64,000 nucleotides of DNA from Chionis minor (taxonomy: Eukaryota > Chordata > Aves > Charadriiformes > Chionididae), in the NCBI GenBank assembly GCA_013398295.1, contig VZSF01004856.1, forward strand, positions 458,822-522,821, given 5' to 3'. Of the stretch, positions 49,231-61,770 are shown piece by piece. The stretch's first letter is position 1. Each line of letters starts with the position of its first letter. The translations under genes and the position numbers were made by a program. Under the pieces are notes generated by a model. It was not told the origin of the DNA, did not search any database, and saw nothing but the letters and a program-made list of their open reading frames with translations.

Positions 49231-52200
49231 GGATGAAATGAGTATCTGTTAGCTATCATGGTCTAGAATATTTACATAATCACTACATTTCTCATTTTCT
49301 TCATTGGTCAAAAAACCAAATGACAGCCAGCTGTCAAAAAATACAATTATTTTTCCTCTATATGAATGTAAAGCGGCAGCTTGCTGGACCCAAACTAATT
49401 TTGTGAGGTAATGAAAACATAGTATTGTTGTATGGTCTGGAATACTGATTCTTTTATTCTTTCCCTTCACTTCCATCTCTTCTTTCCTTCTCTGTTAATG
49501 TCTTGCTTTGCCTTGGTATTATGCATGTATTTTTTTATGCTTACTTGTTTTGGATTTACTGCAGCTACGTCAGTATGACTGTGATTTTTTTAGAAGCTTT
49601 TACAAACTTAGAGGATGACAAAGGGAAGGCTGAGTAAAGCTATGGTAGCTTTGACTCAAAGGTGCTGACTGTTTTGCTGGGTCTATGTCCCTCCAAATGT
49701 TTTCCTGAACTAAATACCAAGACTCTCTAACTATTTGTCCAATGGTTAGGGGTTTGATCACCTGCCATGTTTCAGGAGAACCAGAAGCATGACGACAGGC
49801 TTTATATGCAATTAGCATTCAAAACTGTGCCCTGGATTTTTTCTGAGATTACCAAAAACATGCTGACATTTGTATATTCTGATGAGACGCAGTAATACAA
49901 CTCAGTGCAAGGCAGTGCTGTACCAGCCGCTGAGGCATTTTTATCTTCTCAGCATCATCTTTGTCTTTAGAATTACTTTGTAGGGGCCATCTGGTTCCTT
50001 TAGATGTAAGTAGATCAAGTTGTACCAGCCAGCTAGCATTGATTATTTAAATGCCAGCAGATAACATACACAGCTGTAATGGAGAAATACAAGCAGTATG
50101 ATAAGAACACATAATGCACTGCACACTTGGCCCTGAAGTTTGAAGGCCACTGAATATTGGTGCCTTTTTTCATGCAGACAGCATTTCCTTGACCATATTC
50201 CTTCCACATGCCTACACACATCCCACACTCACACGCTCTTTATCTGTTTGATACATTGCGCTTTGGTGAAACTTATAATGATGTGCAATTATGGGTAAGT
50301 TAGACGCTTGCATCCTCCAGCTTCTCCACTTGATAGTGAGAAGAATAAAATTGTGAACTCAGACTTTGGCCTGAATACTGCGGCCCAACATTCTCTGCCC
50401 TTGATCTTGATCAAGGCTGTTTCTGATCAAAACTGCTGCTTGCTTATATAATGTTGGTCTGAAACATGATGAGATATGAACTGTGACTTCTTTAACTGTA
50501 TTGGAAAAATTCCCAAAGGCAAAGGCTACACCTGCTGAGCTGTTCTTTGGCTGAAGTATCTCCTTTCACCTGGGTAGGGAGAGCCGGAATAACTAGGTCA
50601 AGAAGAACGTGTTTTGCCAATGTCGGCATCTAATGTGAGTCTGATCATTTAGGGTCTGATGAGAAAGAGATGGGCATCTCCAAAGGGGAGAGCCATCCTG
50701 TCTTGGACACCTGTTCTAGATTGGAATGATGTGTTTGTGTTCACTAGAGGTCTTCTCTCAATATCCCAGGGCCCTGGACAGCTCTGTTTGACTACATGCC
50801 TAACTTTGAGAAGTATAAAAGTAGGGGAGATGGATCCTATCCCTAATAAAGGCCAGGTCTTCACAACAGAGAGGAAGGTGGACTTCTTTAATTATAACAG
50901 TGCAGTTAAAGCAGCAGAACTTCCCTGAGTTAAAGCAGTTTGAAAACTTGAGGAATATTTCTCATTAAAAGCAAGTTAGTTGTACAGTAGGTGGCAGCAA
51001 TGGACAACCTGACCAGCCGTCCTGCAGAGTCCCTAGTCTGAGGGTTGCTTTGCTGATTCCCTGCAGCCTCTTGCAAGTATCCTTCTTTCAAAGCAAAGGG
51101 AAGGGGCTATTGTGCCTTCAGAAGACACAGTAAGGCACACCTGATATCTACATAGTCACTGATGTTCAGGAGGAATCACAACCTTTGGATGATTCTCCTA
51201 GCCCTGAGTCCCTGTTTGCTATATGTACTTGGAATTGAGAGCATAAAAATTGATAAGTCATGATATATGACAGGGCTTTATGATCTCCAGATAATTTTGA
51301 CTCCAGAGCCCTCTGCATATGTGTAAGTGGAGAGGAAGAGCAACCTCTCCATGAGCAATGCACTGCCTGGTGTCTCATCAGGTTGTGCCGTTTGAACAGC
51401 AGAATATGAAATCTTGTTCATATTAGCTTCTTTCACAGGTAAGGTGAAGGTTTCATTTACAGGTACAAGCCAGATGAGCTGAGCAAGATTTTCTATATAA
51501 TTAAGGGTTTATTGCCATAATGAGAGTTGCATAGTATTGCTTTCAGATACTTATACTTCATCATGTATATATTGCACATTAATCCCCTATTGCAGTATAA
51601 GTCTAGGATATGTTTAGAATAATATTCTTATTTTGCAGAAAAAATTACATTATTTTGTAAACAAATTGGGCAGGCTTTTCTCATAAAATACCAGATACTG
51701 ATTTTTTTTATTTAAAAAATTGCACCTTAGGATTAATTTTCCATACAACTGATACTATAATATTTCTTTTTATGTGATGAGTCTCTGGAGGTTGCCATGT
51801 GCATGTGGGTGTATTATGTGTATTGACAGAAACTGAGGCCTCTTGTAAGAAAAGCAGTTTTGATTTAAAAGAATTATTCTATTTTCAGGTAAAATAGTAA
51901 AATTACTTTAATCTATAGGTTCTCTGTCTTATTTTAAATCCTGGCACCAGTTGTGAGCTTCAAGCACTGCAAGCCAAAACTATATAAAATATATGTATAT
52001 CAAATATATTTTAAGGAACAATGTAATACTCACTGTGGCCTGATTTCACTATGGGAAGTCTGGAGTCCAGATGTGTTTGGCCAGTGTGTGGCACTTCTCT
52101 ACACCACTTAGCTCACATATATTTTGATTCTTTCATTATATCAGTTCTATATCCTCACCAAGAAAGGAAAATGTAAGTTCAAGACACTTGTTTTCTAAAT

Positions 52201-55200
52201 GCCTCCTGTAATGATTTTTAACTGAAGTAGTAATTCTGCCCCTCCTTCCTGAGAAAACATGCCTGGACCATGGCTGATGGCATAAACTGCCTTGTCTACA
52301 CATAGAGATGGTGTCTGACCATCCAAGAGAAAAATGAGTGCGTTGATTGCTTTTTTTCCCATCTGCACTCAAGACTGAGAAGGAAACATTACAGGAGTTG
52401 TCATTACTGAAACTTGATTCAGTACCTGGTATGTACCATCGTCTTCTCCCTGAGGATTTGCATAGGCAGCAGGCTGACAAGTACAGGGAGGAAGAGCACT
52501 GACGTTCAAGAGTAAGGGCGTGCTTATCTTCTGTGAAAAGCACAATGCAACAGGAGAGGTAACTCTATCTAGTAAGGTTGATTGCTTTTTCATTACTTGA
52601 TCTTATGGCAAAGTCTTGTTCTTCAGGCATTACCAGCTTGGGCTCTTGAGATGTTACCGGCCATTCTTAATATTAAAGAGAAAGAGTGCAGTCTTCAGGA
52701 CTGTGGTGAGGGAGAGATTTTACCAAAATACGCATATTCAGGTGAATCAAAACTCTGCACAGAAGTGTATATTATAAACTGAATGTTTCAAGAAAAGCAC
52801 AAGCAAAAGTTTTGTATTGTCCCCTACAAGAACACAAAAAATATTATTTCAAATACTGTAAAATTTTAATATGTAATATTTGATTATAAATATTTAATCA
52901 AATATTTCCTTCAACAAATATTTTTTTGAACATTTTATGAGGAATGAAAGCAAGTATTTTTTAGGTAGCTTCTAAGCCTTTCAGAAAATTAGGTCCATCA
53001 TTTATTTGTATTTCCCACCTACAAAAAAAGTCTACAGAAATGTCTTCCTTGGAAAATCAAGGTGCTATTTTCCTTCTCTTGTAGTCAAATAAGTACTGTC
53101 TCAACTAAGAGTTAAAATAGTTTGCCCTGGTTGTGTACCTCAAAATGAGCTGTCATGGCTCACCACCTCATAGAAATGGAAAGAAAGATTTCTTTGAAAG
53201 GACACGGGAAAAATAAATAGCAATAGTTGGTCAGTTCTGAACTTTAACTTCTCTGAGTTTTACTTATTCAAACAATCACAATACAGCTGAAAACTTTGTT
53301 TTCTTTACCTTTCCTAAGGTTTTCTCCTTTTACTAACATCAAAGGAATAAGTCCATCACACGACAGACCTTCTGTCTTCACACCTGGCTCTTCTTTCTGG
53401 CTGATGTCTGCTTACACAATGCAGTGCCTAAGAAAGTGGGTTTTTGGGGAGCTTCAGAGAACTCTTGTAAGCTTCAGCTGCTGTTTCCAGAAACATTCAT
53501 TGCTTCCACCATTTCTCATGCCCAATCAGATGTTGCATAGCTAGTATGAGATTTGTATGAACAGCCAGTCTTCAAAGGCATTGATCTGTCCGACAGTACT
53601 TGGAAGCTGTTGCAGCATTATGAAACACTAATTCCATTTTAACTCCAGTGGACCTCAATATTGTTTGAGGTGCTGTAATTTTACTGGGCTGAAGATCAGT
53701 AGTAGTTAGAGACAAACTGCAAGGTACTGCTTTGCCTTTGTGATCCAAAGCTCATTTTAAGATTTGCACAATGTCAGAGCTCAGAATTATTTGGCTTAGA
53801 CAAACTACATTATTAGCTATTCTTAGATCTGTCAAAATATTGTCCACCTCACAGGAGGGTAACTCTTGCATGGAGATCAAAAAAGCACATTGTCCCTACA
53901 GGTCTTCTAATCCATATTCCTTCAAACATTTCTGTTGTTGACCGTTCTTGTCTTTGTTCTCTTCTGATATTCCCATAGTGACCTCTGACTGCAACTCCAT
54001 TTGCATTGACATTTGTTTCTGTTGGATAAAAATTACATTATGCTCGACATCTGCATTCAATGGTATTACAAACTCTGGATATTGTTATATGCAAGTTGCT
54101 TATTTGGTGTACCTGGTATTAGTACAAATCATTTACTCTGTCCTGATAACTGGAATACAGAGATCACACGAGTTACTCTCTCAATCTAAATGTTGCTCAC
54201 AGGCAAGTTTGCTTAGTTGTTCTGAACCCTAATTTTCTTGTTTGTCACCCTCCAGGCTGATATGATGCTATACCTAAGGTTTGTGTCAAAGTCACAGTCT
54301 AGCTTTCAGCAGTTATATTTATTTGTTGGATAAAACAGATTATCTCAGCGCCCAGTCTTCTTAACTCTTACAGTGTGTCCAAAGCCAATGTCTTTGCTAT
54401 TTCAGGTGTCGACAATATTTGAGCTACTGATAAGTTCCATATGTTTTATTAAATTTATCTTTCCTAGAGGTGCCATCAACTGTCATCTTAGCCACTTGTA
54501 ATCATCTAGATGGTAATTACAAAGCTATGCTGAGGTCTTCCTGTCAAAGGTATATTCAGTGTTTGTAACAGTTTGGGAACAAAAAAGTCTTTTTCTCCGT
54601 TAGTGATATTAAATATGTATTTTTTTTGTGATGATCATTGATTGCTGTGATTTTTTTATTTATATATTGAATATAAAGACCCTCCAGTGTATGCAGTTGT
54701 AGGGTGGAGGGAGATACAGAATGCAAATTTGATGGTGAAGATTTCATCTTTACTTTCTGCCAGTCCATATGTGATGGCCACGAGGGGATTTACTAGTTAA
54801 TTAGCATTACTGGTGAAAATAGTGCCAAAGCATTTTTGCACACAGAAGGTGGTAAATATGGCACCTTTTGGGTCAAATTTGGTCAAACAATTTTGTCCAG
54901 AAGTATTATAGAAATGACTCTGAATCTTGAGAATCAGAGGCTTGGCTTCAGTCCAGTTCTGGAGCTCTTGGGTTTTTCTTTTGTGAGAAAATGACTGTAA
55001 AGAAGAGGAGCACAGACTGCTCATGGGAGCCAGTCCAAGGCTTGTGGAATGAACTCCAGGTGTAAGTTGAAAACATGTCAATCTTGTTGTTTGTAATATG
55101 ATTATATAGCATTTGAACATCAGTTTTTCCATAAATTTGTCTTTAGAAGTTAAAATAAAACAAAACAACTCACTCCTCTTGTCTCACAATTCAAATCGTG

Positions 55201-55775
55201 ATTCATGAATTGAGATGGTCCATTGTTTCTGCCAGAGTCTGCAATCACCTAAGTACACTCATACGAAAACCAAAACACAATATTGGAAGGTAGATACTTT
55301 ATCCCTGGGAGATAAGATGACATAACAGCTCACACTGGCAATTGTTAATTACATTGCTGAATGTACTACTAGAAGAGATTATGATATTGCAGTGTAAGTA
55401 CAGTAATAAAGGCAGACAGAGTAAAATGAATAGAAATCCTGCAGATGCTCTGAACAAATGTTTTGAGTACAAAGGATGGAGAAAATCCTCATTACAGTTT
55501 TCTATTTCAATAAAGTTTTCCCCACAAAAAATATAGTTTGGGCACACCTGCACCTTCTCATCACGCGTTCCAGAAGAGTCAGGTAAGAGGCAATCTTACC
55601 ATGCCTCCAGAAGTACACTTCACTGTGTAGCTTCACCAGGCTTGTAGGGATCTAGACCACCGCCTGACTAGAGCACTTTTTCCTCTAACTCACACAATGA
55701 CAGACAACAATAAGAGGCATTGATTGTGCCAGCCAAGGAGCTCCATTAATGATAGCCACACGAATATTGCAGATA
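49231..55775. other. intergenic region downstream of the second receptor
   Basis: AT-rich. I recognise no gene or named repeat. It holds a perfect 12-bp inverted repeat near 52.89 kb. A 123-codon minus frame at 54797-55168 could lie in a long 3' untranslated region of the receptor but shows no domain that I recognise. Confidence 0.55.
52875..52906. repeat. perfect 12-bp inverted repeat
   Basis: Arms AATATTTGATTA and TAATCAAATATT (52875-52886 and 52895-52906) flank an 8-base AT spacer. They form a perfect hairpin or cruciform arm. All of it is AT-rich, so chance is plausible. Confidence 0.8.
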
Positions 55776-55781
55776 TTTATT
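55776..55781 (-). terminator. candidate polyadenylation signal of the second receptor
   Basis: AATAAA on minus, about 145 bp downstream of the proposed stop codon. It is the closest canonical hexamer. Confidence 0.4.
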
Positions 55782-55924
55782 TTCTGGTTTGCTCCATTGA
55801 CTAAAGACTTGTAATTTGCTGTGAGATAAGCTAGCATCTGAACTCACAGCACATCATTCCAAAGCAAACACTTTTGTACATGGTTTTATCCTGCAGCAGG
55901 TACGCAGTTGGGATAGTTTATGTT

Positions 55925-56299
55925 TCATGCATTGTGGATCTTCCTCTTATTTGCCATAAGAATGAACACATTTACAACAACATAACCAATGACTTGCAGA
56001 TCTCCACAAAAACTTTCCCTTTGATAACTTGCCCACATTCTTCTACATGTAAAATCCTGTAACTGACTATTCTGCAGGGAGTCAGAGTGATCGCTCCTTA
56101 AAATGTTGGCCCATTGAGTGTGGATGTGCTGAAACACTTTCTCTTTGAGGTACACTTGAGATAATACTCCCCTGAGGATTTTCTCCATCCTGTCTACTGA
56201 AATCACTGTCCTATAATCTCCACAAGCTTTCTGTTCTCTTCTGGCTTCACTACAAACGCTCTGCACACCTTTTTCCCAGTTTGTCTTAAAACTGACCTC
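55925..56299 (-). CDS. second receptor, proposed tail exon
   Basis: It opens after a GAGCAG acceptor with EVSFKTNWEKG in the frame required by the box 1 exon and runs 124 codons to TGA at 55925. It is rich in Gln, Ser, Arg and Lys. The segment CGDYRTVISVDRMEKI resembles the C-terminus of human CSF2RA, but the frame continues well past that point with YLKEKVFQHIH and further polar sequence. The intron it implies is only 88 bp and its acceptor lacks a clean pyrimidine tract. Another exon could replace it. Confidence 0.55.
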   Translation of the reverse strand, partial: EVSFKTNWEKGVQSVCSEARREQKACGDYRTVISVDRMEKILRGVLSQVYLKEKVFQHIHTQWANILRSDHSDSLQNSQLQDFTCRRMWASYQRESFCGDLQVIGYVVVNVFILMANKRKIHNA

Positions 56300-59200
56300 C
56301 TGCTCCAAATGTAATTTGTACCATTCCAATCACAAGCAGTATCATACGTGCCAGTGTAGTGAGAGAAAAAAGACAGACACACTCTACCTGGTGGTGAGGC
56401 TCATCTGCAGCTAACCAAGTTCTGATATTATCTGAGGGATGTGGAACAGGCATGGTTACAATTTCCAGGCACCTATACCTACAAGAGAGTGATACAGACA
56501 CACGACTCTCAAATGTCTGCAGGAACAGATCATTCAATAATGCTTTGTAGTACATATGCTAATTAGACAGGCATCTAACATTTCAAAAGCCATTCTATCC
56601 TTTTTTGTTTTCCTGCAGATATTTTTTTCAGTATTTTTTGCAGCCTTTCTTCCGCCTGACTAGTTTTTAGTGGGCATAGATTAATTGCTCTCTTGAGGCC
56701 AGGATCATTCCTCATTATTTGACCGGAATATTGTTTTATGTTTAGGTGCAGCTGGCTTTGAGTTACATGCTTGGTTTGCCTTGAGTCTTTGTTTACTGAA
56801 AGAAGATAGAGCACATGGTAGATTCTTTAATCCTAATCAGGAATTGCATTTATTCATTAATTAGTCAATTTACTTTTAACAGAGGTCCGATTAACATACT
56901 GCACCTACCAAATATTAAGGCATCTTGAGTTACCATCCTGAACAAGTGTTTTTTTCAGTTCAAGAAAGCCTTCTCAGCCATGTCGATACCAAAGTTATGC
57001 AGCCAGGAAGAAAAGTAGTGCCATGAAGGCAGCTGGCTGCATTAATTGCTGATAAGTGTAGAACTGCTACTATTTGCTGTACTAATAGTACAGCAAAGCA
57101 AATTCCTTCCATCAGCCTGACTTTCTTTTTTTCTTTAAACTGTCCAGCTTAGAGTAAAAGACTGTTCTTGGTAATACCCATGGATTATGAAATGAAATTG
57201 GGCAATATGGCAAATGCAGTTCATCTTTGACATGATTAACATTGGTGGCCCTGAATGCAGAATCCACACATGGGGCAAAGTCACTCTGAGGGTGGAGAGA
57301 CAGCAGTCAAAGGTGAAAAAATGTCATTTATAGTGGCAGAGAGACAGCTCAGAGTAGGGTGTGAGACTGGGGCTCAAGGGACTGTGATAGGAGCTGTGAG
57401 ATCACAGTGGTAGTGTGCTTGGTAGCTTCGTATTCCACCTCGCACTCCTTTGTTAGAACAATAGTTGGAAATGCACAATTAACTTATCTGAGAAGATCTG
57501 TATTTAACTTTAATCCATTGTATTGTTTGCTTACCCTCACACCCACCTCTCTTCCTTCCTGATCTCTTTTCCACCAGAAATTTATAGTACCTTCCAGAAA
57601 TGTACATTACCTTCTACACACACATATCAGCAAACCTCCAAGGAAAATCAGGAGGGAAAACAACGTGAGGCTTAACAGCATGGCATCCACTGTCTTTTCT
57701 TAAAAAGAAGAGGGAAAGGTAGCGTTAATAATGTGGGGAAGGGTAGTTCATAAATGGATTAATTATATATTGACTCATAAATATTGAGCTATTCCTGAAA
57801 TGCTACAGATTTAAAGAAACATTTCCACATTTCCTGGAATTTTTTTTAGGGGAAACAGGAGCTCCTGACTTCAACACTGTTCCTTCCTCTTCCTTTTAGC
57901 CCTCAGCCTTGCTGCTGCCTCAATCCAGCACTTTCCCTGGCTCCAGTAGACTCCATTCCTTCCTTTCCCTGGATCTCTGCTCTCACGTGTCAGTCATGGT
58001 CTGTCCAGCCACTGGATACTTCCATCCAACCTTCATCCTTCAAACCCTCTGTTCATCCGTTATTGACACAACTCTGCTGCCCTGGCTGCTGTTGCCACCT
58101 CCCATCTCTGTGCACCACAAACACCCTGCTGCTGCCTCCTCACCCCTTCACAGCTGTAACTGGTTTAAGGCAAAATGAAATGAAAAGCTTTGTGTCAAAC
58201 AAAATATTCTCTTTGACTCAAGAAGAAACATTTGGTTTTCATTATATTTACCTTTTTTAACCCTGTTAGGCATAGCCCTAGAGAAATACCAGCAAATATT
58301 CTGAAACATATATTTATGCTGTTCAACAAATACTACTGCTCTGAACTTTGCATTCTTTCCTCCGAAATAACCTAAATACCAAAATACTAATGTCTTTGAT
58401 TGACTCAAATATGTATTTTTGCCAAATTTTATTTTTTGATTAATACCTAGCTTTAGAACCACAAATAGTTTGGACTGCTTTGAACAAAGTACTTTGAAGA
58501 AAACCAGACAGGAACGGCTATTAAATTGTTAATAGTTGGAGGACAGTTAAACAATAGTTTTAGGATCAATCTAGACCAAATTGAAACAATAAAAGAATTG
58601 AACAAAAGTTCATAGTTTGAACCCATATGTAATTGAAACCATGGATATTATGAATTTCTACAAATTTGATATGAAATCAAGAAAAAAATGCAAACCTCCG
58701 AGTAGAGATGTGTAGAAGAATAACATTTATGTTGTACTAAAATGCAAAACTATTCTTTAGTCACTTCAAGATGAAAAGGGAGTTTTTCCCATCTTGTCTT
58801 TTGAGGTGAGGGCTCAGAAAACATGCTCTGAACAATCTCTGGACTGCGTAATAGAAATTCTTTTGTTTGAGGGAATTGTTCTGCACCGTTCTGCTAACCC
58901 CGTATCACGAACATACCCAAGAAAAGGGGAAGCAGTGGTCTTTACATCAGCCAAACCACAAAGAGGCTGGCTTTTCTTGCTTTCTTACTTCATGCATTTT
59001 GGAAAGGAATAAGGAAAAAAGCACATATATTCTTTTAGGTAGACCACTTTATGGTGGGGTGTTTTTTTCAGATGCAAATGCTTAAACTTAGTCACAGACA
59101 ACAGTACTTTGAAACCAAACCAAGTGGCTTGGTTTGCAAAAAATGCAGAACACCTCTGAATTACTACTAACTTCAAAGCAATCTATAAATGCTCAGCAGC

Positions 59201-61770
59201 TCTAAAAATTAGACCAATTATTTCAGGTTTCTATATATGAAAAAAGCTGATCAAACATTTCTTTTTCAGCAGAAAGTTTCTATATTAAATAGCTCAGTTC
59301 AGTCTAAATTGTGGGTTTTTTTCAAGGGCATATGCTAATTCCAGGGAAAATGAATGTGTTTCCCATGAGAAAATTAACACATTCTTTTCATGTCAAAGGA
59401 ACATTTCAGAACAAATATTTTAGTTATGTTTTGAATTATATTATTTCAGTTTGATGTTTCAGCTTTTCTCAACAGAGGCCGAAATGCCTCTTAAAAATGC
59501 ATTCTTAAAGAAATGTAGCACATTTCCTAGATGAAATATCCGACTGTCATGTAGAAGCTAACAAAAAGCAGGTCATTGCACACTCCTTCAAAGTTTTCAG
59601 CAGAAAATTTGACACATTCCAAAATAAAAAAAGTGAATGGATGTTTTTCCTTTCAAGTTACTCCACAGAAAGATTCCATTTTTTCAGTTTACTGTGTCTA
59701 TAAAATTAAGTACCTGACTTTCATGGAGTTGCCATGAGTGATACTACTAATAACAGATTTTTTTTTAATCTAGGCAATATAAAAATACGCTTCATAGGGT
59801 TCATTTATACATGTTTCCAAAATAAAATGAGCAAAAAACTTTCCCTGTGCATCAAAGGAGATGCTTAAGGAGGTTTGCCTGAGCATGTGAACCCTCGATG
59901 TAATAGACATAGAATAAAAACCATCGATCTTCTCCGAGTAGAGGAAGGAAGAAGGGAAATTGCCACATCACATGAACTTGTGCGTATGTGCAGTGTGCTC
60001 CAGGGGTAAATCATCATGCTGCACTGAACACATGCAGATATTACAGCTTATATGCAATGGCGTCTTGTCTACCATAAACTTTTCTGAAGTGGCAGAAACA
60101 TGCTGTGATTGCTCAGCCTCATCAACAGCTGTGGTGGAAGCTGGGAAAGCAGCGGTGTTGAAAGCCGTTTGCAGGGGAATTGCAGCTGCTGAGAGCAAGG
60201 TTTGGTAGGCTGGACCCAGGACGAGTGACCAACTCCATTTCCTTCTTCTGGCGAGGGGCTGGCAGGGAGCGAGTAAATCTACATTCTCCCACCTGGAAAA
60301 GTCCTACTAATTTCCCTTCCCTCCATGTCTACACATCATCTGTGTCTGGCCTGACACCAGGCAGACCCCTCTGCTGGCCATGCTATGGTCCTAGGCTCTC
60401 TCTGTCTTCAGTGAGAAGAAAGAAGCATCTCCAAAGGGCAATGCAAGTCTCTGATGGCCTGAAACATGTTCTCTCTTTCACCACAGTGAGACTGTGGAGC
60501 ATCTAGGTTTCTCTCTCCAAGCATTTCATAAGTGAGATGCTTTTGAAATGAAATGAATGAATCCCAACAAAAGCGGCAGCTGAGAGATGCCAACAGACCG
60601 GTGGGATGTGGGGAGGCATCTGACAAAGTAGGCAGGTAACATCCTACAAACCCTATAACTGAATTTACATTCAATCCGTTGCAAAAATAATAATTTCTGG
60701 TCTTTTATTTCCTGTGTCTTCAGAAATATGCATACTTGAATCTCAATAGATTAAAAGGACATATTCCAAAATACACAGTCTGTTGCATTAAATAAAGATA
60801 TTTATCATGTTTCATTTTATTACCAATAATATCATACTTTTTTTTGGTCATGTCACCATACAGAGACAAGTCTATGAACCAGTTTCTCCACATAAATATA
60901 GCATCATTCCGTTATGCTACTTCCCCTTTACCAAACCTGACATCAAAAAGCTGCTGCTTGCGGAAGCATTTTTCTCATCACAGAAGGCACGTTTCCCTTG
61001 CTAGCACATGAATGTTAAAATCTAGTCATAGGAGGTAGAGGAAAAGTATTAAAAGGCTCTTGTTTAATTTGTGCTGAAGTGAGCTGTAGGGCCCAGAGCA
61101 CGTATATTTAAGTGAGTGCTGAACCATTTCCTACCTCTTTCAGATAAGAAATTATTCTCCTGTTGTGGTAAAAGACATGTTAGACTTACTCCTTAAAGTC
61201 TATGTGATTTGAAGAATGTTATGACTTTTGTGGGTTTCTTGGCTTACTAACTCCAATTGAAAACATTTGTAGAGTTGCTTGGGCTGTCCATTGCAGGGGA
61301 GGCAGGGGGGGTATTGTGAGGTTTTTGGCTGCTGACCATTATTAATTTCTAAAGACTGTCAAGATTGAGACATAATTTACCTCAGAACAGCCTTGTGCTA
61401 GACTGCCTTCCACCAAGGAAGTACAAGTCATTAGACCAAGGACTGACTTTCTGCACCAGCACCTAGAGCTGTGTGAGCCTGGTGTGCGCCACGGACCTCT
61501 AGGTACTGTTACGGTACAATAATACAGCAAGAAGAAGAATAGGTGCAATAGTGAAGTAAATATGTTGAATGGTAATAACACATCTAATGATAAGGGTTAT
61601 GAACAGTAAACGCATGATAGCTTACCATTGTGAATAAGCACCGGTTCACTCCATTCACTCCAAATCTTGTTTCTTAGGCATACCTCTTTCTTTACTCGCA
61701 CTTGTGCTGCACATTGTTTTGCTGGCTTGTGAAATGGATACTCATATTTCTCTGCAGTCACATCTACAAT
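55925..61770 (-). CDS. CSF2RA: CSF2RA/IL3RA-like cytokine receptor alpha chain, 3' half
   Basis: Partial type I cytokine receptor; the exons for signal peptide, D1 and the first half of D2 lie beyond 64000. Visible exons are 61770-61626 (D2 second half with a perfect WSEWS), 57698-57611 (transmembrane), 56478-56388 (box 1) and 56299-55925 (tail). Their phases (0/1, 2/2, 1/0, 0) are those of CRLF2 and the family. Alpha chains of this group bind GM-CSF or IL-3 weakly and signal with the common beta chain. The tail has an NWEKG followed by DYRTVISV, recalling the W-E and Y-R-E-E-V-L-T-V series at the end of human CSF2RA. CRRY after the membrane recalls human IL3RA. Position beside CRLF2 favours CSF2RA; IL3RA is not excluded. 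The tail is much longer than in either human protein (about 154 residues after the membrane). Confidence 0.6.
56388..56478 (-). CDS. second receptor, box 1 exon
   Basis: Acceptor CTCTTGTAG, donor GTAGAG. It encodes YRCLEIVTMPVPHPSDNI and then RTWLAADEPHHQ. MPVPHPSD fits box 1 (compare PPVPQIKD of human CSF2RA and PRIPHMKD of human IL3RA). It enters with one base completing the second Arg of CRR and leaves in phase 0. Reading through the donor stays open for about 33 codons before a stop, so intron retention would give a shorter tail. Confidence 0.8.
57073..57097. repeat. perfect hairpin, 11-bp arms, 3-base loop
   Basis: TTTGCTGTACT, loop AAT, AGTACAGCAAA. The hairpin is symmetrical in DNA and in RNA on either strand. 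It lies in the intron between the transmembrane and box 1 exons of the second receptor. The stem is too short for a microRNA precursor. Confidence 0.85.
57611..57698 (-). CDS. second receptor, transmembrane exon
   Basis: It encodes EKTVD, a hydrophobic run of about 23 residues (AMLLSLTLFSLLIFLGG then LLICVC) and the stop-transfer CRR. The acceptor is CTTTTTAAG and the donor GTAATG. Two bases in and two out match the flanking exons exactly. Confidence 0.88.
57699..61625 (-). other. intron of the second receptor (about 3.9 kb)
   Basis: It lies between the WSEWS and transmembrane exons. It contains plus- and minus-strand open frames near 58.0 kb and 60.0-60.7 kb, with no domain that I recognise and no consistent splice partners. 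I see no CR1 terminus. Confidence 0.7.
61626..61770 (-). CDS. second receptor, WSEWS exon (D2 second half)
   Basis: It encodes 48 residues: IVDVTAEKYEY..., the strand CAAQVRVKKEVCL and KIWSEWSEPVLIHN. The perfect WSEWS preceded by a V-R-V strand is diagnostic of a type I cytokine receptor membrane-proximal fibronectin III domain. The acceptor TTGGTAG gives phase 0 entry; the donor is GTAAG, with one base carried into the next exon (Glu). A second AG seven bases inside the exon would change the phase. Confidence 0.9.

Noticed and set aside
54797..55168. 123-codon minus frame beyond the second receptor
   Set aside because: I considered it as the real tail exon, but the 56299-55925 frame matches the required phase and resembles the family tail, while this one does neither. 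It is at most 3' untranslated sequence.
57909..58178. Plus frame rich in Ser, Leu and Pro
   Set aside because: It is translation of a C- and T-rich tract inside the receptor intron, with no start context and no homology that I recognise.
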